DNA from: Pseudomonas sp. KBW05
GTDB lineage: Bacteria; Pseudomonadota; Gammaproteobacteria; Pseudomonadales; Pseudomonadaceae
Direction of reading: 5' to 3'
DNA: 64,000 nucleotides
Assembly (NCBI RefSeq): GCF_003852405.1
Contig: NZ_QAJM01000024.1
Span: 124,001-188,000, forward strand
In this document: positions 58,006 to 64,000 of the stretch, in pieces
Layout: every line of letters begins with the position of its first letter
Position numbering within the stretch: position 1 is the stretch's first letter
The notes under the pieces: generated by a model
What the model saw: only the letters and a program-made list of their open reading frames with translations
Databases searched by the model: none
What the model was told of the DNA's origin: nothing
Program-made: the position numbers and the translations under genes

Positions 58006-58857
58006 ATGATGTACAAAGACTATCCGGCGGCATATCAGGTCAGCAAAGGTTCGGCGCTGCAGGTTGATACGGCGTTTTATGAGCGTATTCGCGAACGTGT
58101 CGACCAACGTACCTTGATCGAACAATTCGAGGTGCCGATTCGTACGGGGAGGGCGTGGAAAGTGCCGGCCGGGCATGTGTTCCGGGTGACCACCCCGGTT
58201 GGCCCGCAGGTGGGCGACTTTAACGTGTGGAACGCTCATGACCCGCGCGAACGGCTGTGGGCGGCACGCACGCGGCAGTTGCAGGGCGCCCATGTCAGCA
58301 CCCATGACCGCTTGTGGTCGAACCTGCCGTTCCTGCGGCCCCTGGTGACCATCACCGATGACAGCCTGGCGAGCTACGGCATCGATGAGCACGGCGGGCG
58401 CCTGCATGACCTGCTCGGTACGCGCTGCGATCCGTATGTGAACCGCATGCTCACCGGCGAGGACTTTCATCACCATTGCCATTCCAACCTGACGCGGGCG
58501 GTTTTACCCTACGGCCTGACGGAATTCGACGTGCATGACGTGCTGAATATTTTCCAATGCACCGGCCTCAATCAGGACGACATGTATTTCATGAAGGCAT
58601 GCCCGGCGCAGAAGGGTGATTACCTGGAGTTCTTTGCCGAGATTGATCTGCTGTGCGCGCTGTCGACGTGCCCGGGCGGGGACCTGTCACTGCCGATGTG
58701 GGGGCCGGACGCCCAGGACCCACTGACGGTGTGTCGTCCGCTGGGTGTTGAGATCTACCGGTTGGAAGAGGCGTTGCTCAGCGGCTGGAGCCAGCCGGAA
58801 CGTGCTGCCTACAAGGGGCAGCACGGGTTGCATATTGCCAAGGCGGCTTGGGAGTAG
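58006..58857 (+). CDS. DUF1989 family protein (urea carboxylase-associated type)
   Basis: 283 residues with the DUF1989 layout: a central GPQVGDFNVWNAHDPRERLW block, RLWSNLPFLRPLVTI, the metal-like cluster HHHCHSNLTRAV and a second cysteine in STCPGGDLS. Family members are often found beside urea carboxylase or amine/amide transport genes, and their reaction is not settled. Here it follows a GntR regulator and faces an ethanolamine-type permease on the other strand. A link to small nitrogen compounds is plausible, but no function can be named. Confidence 0.85.
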   Translation: MMYKDYPAAYQVSKGSALQVDTAFYERIRERVDQRTLIEQFEVPIRTGRAWKVPAGHVFRVTTPVGPQVGDFNVWNAHDPRERLWAARTRQLQGAHVSTHDRLWSNLPFLRPLVTITDDSLASYGIDEHGGRLHDLLGTRCDPYVNRMLTGEDFHHHCHSNLTRAVLPYGLTEFDVHDVLNIFQCTGLNQDDMYFMKACPAQKGDYLEFFAEIDLLCALSTCPGGDLSLPMWGPDAQDPLTVCRPLGVEIYRLEEALLSGWSQPERAAYKGQHGLHIAKAAWE

Positions 58858-58867
58858 GGCCTGGGAG

Positions 58868-58916
58868 GGGCTGCTTCGCAGCCCAGCGGGAGCAAGCTCC
58901 CTCGCCACAGGTTTTT
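58868..58916. repeat. Two adjacent hairpins between convergent genes
   Basis: GGGCTGC-TTC-GCAGCCC (58868-58884) and GGGAGC-AA-GCTCCC (58888-58901) are followed by CTCGCCACAGGTTTTTG. This is another common Pseudomonas intergenic element. The T-run suggests that it ends transcription of the DUF1989 gene. Confidence 0.65.
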
Positions 58917-58927
58917 GTCAGGCACTA

Positions 58928-59095
58928 TCAGCGGTCTTGCGCGTCCTTGGCATCCGCCTGGGCGTTGCGTTCGGCCACGCGTTTGCGTTGTTCGTCGGTG
59001 AGTTCCACCTTGTTGGCGCTGTCCCGCAGCATCAGCAGGCCACCGACGATCGAGCCGATTGCCACCACTAAAATCAACCACGCATACCACGGCAT
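58928..59095 (-). CDS. Small DUF2897 membrane protein
   Basis: A 55-residue gene. The protein starts MPWYAWLILVVAIGSIVGGL, a single membrane segment, then LMLRDSANKVELTDEQRKR and a charged Ala/Asp/Arg-rich tail ending in KDAQDR. AAGGAGA lies at the right distance upstream of the ATG on the minus strand. I recall this as DUF2897, a short conserved Pseudomonas protein of unknown function. It lies between the DUF1989 gene and the permease. Confidence 0.8.
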   Translation of the reverse strand: MPWYAWLILVVAIGSIVGGLLMLRDSANKVELTDEQRKRVAERNAQADAKDAQDR

Positions 59096-59206
59096 AAGGC
59101 TCTCCTTGAGGCAGATTGCCGTGGGAGAATTTTCCCACGGGAATAACTGCTTTGAGTAACGGGCTTTCTCAGTAGTTCAGTGTAGGCCCGTTCTGCCTCC
59201 AGTAGA

Positions 59207-60571
59207 TCAGAGCCCGGTCAACATCGCATCTGCCGGTGCATCGGCACGGTGCTGCGCGGTCATCTGGAAGTAGGCAAACCCTACCGCCATGAAGCCCAGG
59301 AAGATCAACCCGATCAACGTGTTGAACCAGGCCATGGCCACCAGGCATACCACCGCCAGTACCAGTGCGATGCCCGGCACAATCGGGTAGCCCGGGGCGC
59401 GGAAGGTGCGCTCCAGCAGCGGTTCGGTCTTACGCAGCTTGAACAGGCTGAGCATGCTCATGATGTACATCACGATGGCGCCGAACACCGCCATGGTGAT
59501 CATCGCGGCGGTGAGCGTCATGCCGCCCAGGTTGATCAAACCGTCGCTGTAGATCGCGGCGATGCCGACCACACCACCGGCGAGGATGGCGCGGTGGGGT
59601 GTCTGAAAGCGCGACAGCTTGGCGAGGAACGATGGCAGGTAACCCGCGCGGGCCAGGGCGAAGAACTGACGCGAATAGCCGAGGATGATGCCGTGGAAGC
59701 TCGCCACCAGGCCGAACAGGCCGATCCACACCAGCATATGCAGCCAGCCGGAGTGGTCGCCCACCACGGTTTTCATCGCTTGCGGCAGTGGGTCGTTGAT
59801 GTTCGATAAGGTGCGCCAGTCACCCACGCCCCCGGCGAAGAACATCACGCCCATGGCCAGGATCACCAGGGTCAGGATGCCGCTGATGTAGGCTTTTGGA
59901 ATGGTGCGCTTGGGATCTTTCGCTTCTTCTGCGGCCATGGCCGCGCCTTCGATGGCGAGGAAGAACCAGATCGCAAAGGGAATCGCCGCAAACATCCCGG
60001 CAATCGCTGGCGCGCCAAAGGTGTCGGAACCTGCCCAACCATTCAGCGCGAAGTTACTGAAGCTGAACGCCGGGGCGACCACGCCCATGAATACCAGCAG
60101 CTCGGCCACGGCAAGTACGCACACCACCAGCTCAAAGGTGGCGGCGAGTTTCACGCCGAGGATGTTCAGGCCCATGAACACGAAGTAGGCGCCGACGGCC
60201 GCATGTTTCGGGTCGAGCGCCGGAAACTGCACGTTGAGATAGGCGCCGATGGCCAGGGCGATGGCGGGCGGGGCGAACACGAATTCAATGAGGGTCGCCA
60301 GCCCGGCAATCAAGCCGCCTTTCTCCCCAAACGCGCGGCGGCTGTAGGCAAACGGCCCGCCTGCATGGGGAATGGCGGTGGTCAGCTCGGTGAAACTGAA
60401 GATAAAGCAGGTGTACATCGCGGCGACCATCAACGACGTCACCAGGAAGCCCAAGGTTCCTGCGACGCCCCAGCCGTAGCTCCAACCAAAATATTCCCCG
60501 GAGATCACCAGGCCGACGGCAATGCCCCACAAATGCAGGGTGCCCAAGGTGGGCTTGAGTTGTGTGTTCAT
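59207..60571 (-). CDS. Ethanolamine permease (APC family)
   Basis: Twelve-segment amino acid/polyamine/organocation transporter of 454 residues. It has the ethanolamine-permease start TLHLWGIAVGLVISGEYFGWSYGW, and GGPFAYSRRAFGEKGGLIAG; FFLAIEGAAMAAEEAKDPKR is a conserved APC loop. I chose ATG at 60571, since AGGGAGCG lies upstream; an in-frame ATG at 60607 gives an atypical extension. No eutBC ammonia-lyase genes are visible nearby, so the substrate could be ethanolamine or a related amine. Confidence 0.88.
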   Translation of the reverse strand: MNTQLKPTLGTLHLWGIAVGLVISGEYFGWSYGWGVAGTLGFLVTSLMVAAMYTCFIFSFTELTTAIPHAGGPFAYSRRAFGEKGGLIAGLATLIEFVFAPPAIALAIGAYLNVQFPALDPKHAAVGAYFVFMGLNILGVKLAATFELVVCVLAVAELLVFMGVVAPAFSFSNFALNGWAGSDTFGAPAIAGMFAAIPFAIWFFLAIEGAAMAAEEAKDPKRTIPKAYISGILTLVILAMGVMFFAGGVGDWRTLSNINDPLPQAMKTVVGDHSGWLHMLVWIGLFGLVASFHGIILGYSRQFFALARAGYLPSFLAKLSRFQTPHRAILAGGVVGIAAIYSDGLINLGGMTLTAAMITMAVFGAIVMYIMSMLSLFKLRKTEPLLERTFRAPGYPIVPGIALVLAVVCLVAMAWFNTLIGLIFLGFMAVGFAYFQMTAQHRADAPADAMLTGL

Positions 60572-60736
60572 CGTGCTGCGCTCCCTGAACGGTTTGGAAT
60601 GATTCAAGGTGTTGCAGCGGCCATGCCAGCCTGAGAATCATTGTCGTAAAGGCACGCAACTGTCGTCGGGGGGATGGTTTGGCGTTTGAATCTCGGCAGG
60701 GTTGCACCAGATAAGTGCGATGTTGTTTGAGCTGCC

Positions 60737-60826
60737 GCTATCGCGGGCAAGCCCGCTCCCACACTTGACCGCGTTCGCAAGGCGAGCACCCATCAAACTG
60801 TGGGAGCCGGGCTCGCCCGCGATGAG
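60737..60826. repeat. Intergenic REP doublet (REPIN-like palindrome)
   Basis: CTATCGCGGGCAAGCCCGCT (from 60738) and its diverged inverted partner TGGGAGCCGGGCTCGCCCGC (60801-60820) flank a spacer of about 40 bases, in the gap between the permease and kdpF. Confidence 0.72.
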
Positions 60827-60874
60827 GCCCTCCCAGCCAGCACAAATCTCCCTGTAATCCCCGCATAAACCCAC

Positions 60875-60928
60875 TCTTTACGCCGTCTTTACGCCCCACC
60901 CACACCCTCGCTCTCGTTCCTTTACGCC
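60875..60928 (+). promoter_or_regulatory. Candidate KdpE-binding direct repeats upstream of kdpF
   Basis: TCTTTACGCC occurs at 60875-60884 and again at 60886-60895, an 11-bp spacing (one helical turn); a third CTTTACGCC is at 60920-60928. In E. coli the response regulator KdpE binds TTTA-rich direct repeats spaced by about 11 bp upstream of kdpF. The arrangement fits an operator for the potassium-starvation response. kdpD and kdpE themselves would lie outside the window. Confidence 0.5.
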
Positions 60929-60985
60929 ACTCCTGCGGACAATTGCCCCACACGCGGCAATACGCCGCAAAACGGAGAAACTTCC

Positions 60986-61075
60986 ATGAGCGTTCTGGAC
61001 GGGGTGTCACTGCTATTGGCCGTGGCGCTGTTCATTTATCTGCTGGTTGCGCTGTTACGCGCGGATCGGAACTAG
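60986..61075 (+). CDS. kdpF: K+-transporting ATPase subunit KdpF
   Basis: 29-residue single-span peptide (MSVLDGVSLLLAVALFIYLL, then VALLRADRN) that stabilises the Kdp complex. It is short enough to be missed by gene finders. ACGGAGAAA precedes the ATG. The stop (TAG) is part of TAGGAG, the ribosome site for kdpA ten bases on. Confidence 0.92.
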   Translation: MSVLDGVSLLLAVALFIYLLVALLRADRN

Positions 61076-61085
61076 GAGCTTGGCC

Positions 61086-62780
61086 ATGCACAGTTATGAC
61101 TATTGGCTGATCATCGCCTTCTTTGCCGTGGTGTTGGTGCCGGCGCCGTTCCTGGGCCGGTTCTACTACAAGGTGATGGAAGGCCAGCGCACCTGGCTGA
61201 GCCCGGTCCTGGGGCCCGTCGAAAAAGCCTGCTATCGCCTCTCGGGGGTGGATGAACATCAGGAACAAAGCTGGCAGAAGTACATGCTGGCGCTGCTGGC
61301 ATTCAACCTCGCCGGCTTCCTGCTGCTGTTCGCCATCCTGCTGTTCCAGGACTACCTCCCACTGAACCCGCAGAAATTACCGGGCCAGGAATGGACGCTG
61401 GCCTTCAACACGGCCGTCAGTTTCATGACCAACACCAACTGGCAGTCCTACAGCGGTGAGGCGTCCCTGAGCTACCTCAGCCAGATGGCTGGCCTGACTG
61501 TGCAGAACTTCGTCAGTGCGGCCACCGGCCTGGCCGTCCTTGTCGCGTTGTGCCGTGGGATCGGGCGCAAATCCGCGCAGACACTGGGCAACTTCTGGGT
61601 CGACATGACCCGCGCCACCCTCTACGGACTGCTGCCCCTGTGCCTGGTGCTGGCGTTGTTCCTGGTGTGGCAGGGCGTGCCGCAGACCTTTGCGCATTAT
61701 GTCGATGCGTTGACGATGCAGGGGGTGGATCAGGTGATCCCCCTCGGCCCGGCCGCCAGCCAGATTGCGATCAAGCAACTGGGCACCAACGGTGGTGGCT
61801 TCTTCGGCGTCAACTCGGCGCACCCGTTTGAAGATCCGACCGCGTGGGCCAACCTGTTTGAGGTGGCGTCGATCATCCTGATCCCGGTGGCGCTGGTGTT
61901 CACCTTCGGTCACTACGTCAAGGACCTGCGCCAGAGCCGCGCGATCCTCGGCTGCATGCTGGCGTTGTTCCTGATCGGCGGCGCCACCTCGCTGTGGTCC
62001 GAGTACCAGCCCAACCCGACCCTGAGCCACCCGGCTGTCGAACAGACTGCACCGTTGGAAGGCAAGGAAGCGCGCTTCGGTACCACCGGCACCGTGCTCT
62101 GGTCGGTGACCACCACCGCGGCGTCCAACGGCTCGGTCAACGGCATGCAGGACAGCCTCAGCCCGCTGAGCGGCATGGTCGCGCTGGTCAACATGATGGT
62201 CGGCGAAGTGATCTTCGGCGGCGTCGGTGCCGGCATGTACGGCATGTTGCTCAACGTGTTGATCGCGGTGTTCCTCGCCGGCTTGATGATCGGTCGCACG
62301 CCGGAATACCTCGGCAAGAAACTCCAGGCCAAGGAAGTGCAATTGCTCGTGGTGACCTTGCTGGTGATGCCGGTGGGCGTGCTTGTCCTCGGTGCCATCG
62401 CCGCCAGCCTGCCCGGCCCGGCAAGTGCCATTAGCAACCCCGGCCCCCACGGTTTCAGCCAGTTGCTCTACGCCTACACCTCGGCCAGTGCCAACAACGG
62501 CTCGGCGTTCGGCGGCTTCAGCGCCAACACCGCGTTCCACAACCTGATGCTCGGCCTTGGCATGTTGATCGGCCGCTTCGGCTACATCCTCCCGGTATTG
62601 GCCCTGGCCGGCAGCCTGGCGATGAAGAAGGCCGCACCGATTGGCCAGAACAGCTTCCCGACCCATGGCCCGCTGTTCGTGACCCTGTTGACCGTGACCA
62701 TCTTGCTGGTGGGCGGCCTGACTTTCCTGCCGACGCTGGCGCTGGGACCCATTGCTGAACATTTGAGCATGGGCTTCTAA
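61086..62780 (+). CDS. kdpA: Potassium-transporting ATPase subunit KdpA
   Basis: Ion-channel-like subunit of the high-affinity Kdp pump, 564 residues and about ten membrane segments. Selectivity-filter-like loops are visible in FMTNTNWQSYSGE, GTNGGGFFGVNSAHPFEDPT, TAASNGSVNGM and ASANNGSAFGGF, each with the glycine core of the four P-loop repeats. The start is ATG at 61086 (MHSYDYWLIIAFFAVV) after TAGGAG. It binds K+ in the inner membrane and passes it to KdpB. Confidence 0.97.
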   Translation: MHSYDYWLIIAFFAVVLVPAPFLGRFYYKVMEGQRTWLSPVLGPVEKACYRLSGVDEHQEQSWQKYMLALLAFNLAGFLLLFAILLFQDYLPLNPQKLPGQEWTLAFNTAVSFMTNTNWQSYSGEASLSYLSQMAGLTVQNFVSAATGLAVLVALCRGIGRKSAQTLGNFWVDMTRATLYGLLPLCLVLALFLVWQGVPQTFAHYVDALTMQGVDQVIPLGPAASQIAIKQLGTNGGGFFGVNSAHPFEDPTAWANLFEVASIILIPVALVFTFGHYVKDLRQSRAILGCMLALFLIGGATSLWSEYQPNPTLSHPAVEQTAPLEGKEARFGTTGTVLWSVTTTAASNGSVNGMQDSLSPLSGMVALVNMMVGEVIFGGVGAGMYGMLLNVLIAVFLAGLMIGRTPEYLGKKLQAKEVQLLVVTLLVMPVGVLVLGAIAASLPGPASAISNPGPHGFSQLLYAYTSASANNGSAFGGFSANTAFHNLMLGLGMLIGRFGYILPVLALAGSLAMKKAAPIGQNSFPTHGPLFVTLLTVTILLVGGLTFLPTLALGPIAEHLSMGF

Positions 62781-62792
62781 GGGGATATGACA

Positions 62793-64000
62793 ATGAATAT
62801 GCCTGCAAAAAACGCCGCTCCCGTGACTACCCAGGAGCCCGCCAAAACCGCCATCTCCGCCCTGTGGCGCCCGGCGCTGGTCCAGGCCTTCGTCAAGCTG
62901 GACCCGCGCCAACTGCAACGCTCGCCGGTGATGTTGGTGGTCGAACTGACCGCCATCCTCACCACCGTGCTGTGCTTTGTGCCCGACACCACCGTGCCGA
63001 CGTTCGTCGCCGTGCAAATCGCTGTGTGGTTGTGGTTCACCGTGCTGTTCGCCAACTTCGCCGAAGCCTTGGCCGAAGGGCGTGGCAAGGCCCGTGCCGA
63101 CAGCCTCAAGGCCGGCAGCGAAGGCCTCAGCGCACGCCGCAAGGAAGCCGACGGCAGCTTCAAGGTCGTGCCGGCCACCAGCCTGCGCAAAGGCGATGTG
63201 GTGCGCGTCGCCGCCGGGGAAATGATCCCTGGTGACGGCGAGGTCATCGAAGGCATTGCGGCGGTTAACGAAGCGGCTATCACCGGCGAATCCGCACCGG
63301 TGATTCGTGAATCCGGCGGCGACCGTTCGGCGGTCACCGGCAACACGCGCCTGGTCTCGGACTGGCTGCTGATCCGCATCACCGCCAACCCCGGCGAGTC
63401 CACCCTGGACCGCATGATCGCCCTGGTCGAAGGCGCCAAACGCCAGAAAACCCCCAACGAAGTGGCGCTGGATATCCTGCTGATCGGCCTGACCCTGATC
63501 TTCCTGCTGGTGGTGGTGACCCTGCAACCGTTCGCCCACTTCGCCAATGGCAGCTTGCCCCTGGTGTTCCTGGTCGCACTGCTGGTGACGTTGATTCCTA
63601 CGACGATTGGCGGCCTGTTGTCGGCCATCGGCATCGCCGGCATGGACCGCCTGGTGCGCCTCAACGTGATCGCCAAATCCGGGCGCGCGGTGGAGGCGGC
63701 GGGGGACGTGCACGTGCTGCTGCTGGACAAGACCGGTACCATCACCTTTGGCAACCGCCGTTGCTCGGCGGTGGTCGCGGCGCCTGGCGTCAGCGGCCGC
63801 GAGCTGGCCGAAGGCGCGTTGCTGGCATCCCTGGCGGACGACACGGCGGAAGGCAAATCCATCGTCGAATACCTGCGTGCGCTGCACCCCCAAGCCGAGC
63901 CGTCCCTGGACGCACTGACCGCCGTACCGTTCAGCGCCGAAACCCGCTTGTCCGGCGTCGACTACCAAGGCCGCGTATTCCGCAAAGGCGCGGTGGATTC
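62793..64000 (+). CDS. kdpB: Potassium-transporting ATPase ATP-binding subunit KdpB, 5' part
   Basis: P-type ATPase subunit, cut by the window end after about 402 codons. N-terminal helices, then the actuator domain with GEMIPGDGEVIEGIAAVNE and ITGESAPV, membrane segments with PTTIGGLLSAIGIAGMD, and the phosphorylation motif LLDKTGTITFGN with the aspartate near residue 312. I chose ATG at 62793, eight bases after AAGGGG; ATG at 62787 is too close to the ribosome site and 62799 is also possible. It follows kdpA by 12 bp; kdpC and kdpDE would be expected beyond the window. Confidence 0.96.
   Translation, partial: MNMPAKNAAPVTTQEPAKTAISALWRPALVQAFVKLDPRQLQRSPVMLVVELTAILTTVLCFVPDTTVPTFVAVQIAVWLWFTVLFANFAEALAEGRGKARADSLKAGSEGLSARRKEADGSFKVVPATSLRKGDVVRVAAGEMIPGDGEVIEGIAAVNEAAITGESAPVIRESGGDRSAVTGNTRLVSDWLLIRITANPGESTLDRMIALVEGAKRQKTPNEVALDILLIGLTLIFLLVVVTLQPFAHFANGSLPLVFLVALLVTLIPTTIGGLLSAIGIAGMDRLVRLNVIAKSGRAVEAAGDVHVLLLDKTGTITFGNRRCSAVVAAPGVSGRELAEGALLASLADDTAEGKSIVEYLRALHPQAEPSLDALTAVPFSAETRLSGVDYQGRVFRKGAVD

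Overview
The window looks like a chromosomal segment of a Pseudomonas of the fluorescens/putida type. Four things suggest this: high-GC housekeeping genes, the gene order yciK-mupP-ubiG-mtaD / mtnA-gyrA-serC-pheA-hisC-tyrA/aroA-cmk-rpsA-ihfB-lapA-wzz, the Pseudomonas tyrA-aroA fusion, and intergenic palindromes of the 'GTGGGAGC...GCTCCCAC' class typical of fluorescent pseudomonads. From memory, the same backbone flanks the B-band O-antigen locus of P. aeruginosa. No database search was possible; assignments rest on motifs, lengths, context and recalled family sequences.

Region 1 (1-2.9 kb) is the end of a peptide-type ABC transporter operon: two ATPases and a periplasmic binding protein. Region 2 (3-20.4 kb) is housekeeping. 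On the minus strand lie a short-chain dehydrogenase, mupP (cell-wall recycling), ubiG (ubiquinone) and mtaD. On the plus strand lie mtnA (methionine salvage with mtaD), gyrA with wild-type T83/D87, an aromatic amino-acid/serine operon (serC, pheA, hisC, tyrA-aroA, cmk), rpsA, a small lipoprotein, ihfB and lapA.

Region 3 (20.7-56.1 kb) is a large O-antigen locus, all on the plus strand, visibly richer in A+T and with few intergenic palindromes. It starts with the chain-length regulator wzz and ends with wbpM. It encodes routes to four kinds of activated sugar: (a) wbpA-B-D-E for UDP-2,3-diacetamido-2,3-dideoxyglucuronic acid; (b) legB-C-G-I-H, ptmE and legF for a CMP-legionaminic-acid-type nonulosonic acid; (c) manC, gmd and fcl for GDP-L-fucose; (d) wbpM and wbpV for UDP-QuiNAc/FucNAc, used by the initiating transferase wbpL. 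Two separate HisH/HisF/WbpG-type amidotransferase sets are present, probably one per N-acetyl sugar to be converted to an acetamidino sugar. Each HisF has lost a different one of the two cyclase aspartates. With WbpL and three further glycosyltransferases, the gene content fits a four-sugar repeat unit handled by Wzx and Wzy. Between wbpM and comEA lies a three-gene module (small multidrug-type flippase, polyprenyl-phosphate glycosyltransferase, multi-spanning GT-C-like protein) that probably adds a side-branch sugar in the periplasm.

Region 4 (56.3-64 kb) returns to ordinary chromosome: a ComEA-like helix-hairpin-helix protein, divergent TetR and GntR regulators, a DUF1989 protein, a 55-residue DUF2897 membrane peptide, an ethanolamine-type permease, and the start of the kdp potassium-pump operon (kdpF, kdpA, partial kdpB) with KdpE-like direct repeats upstream.
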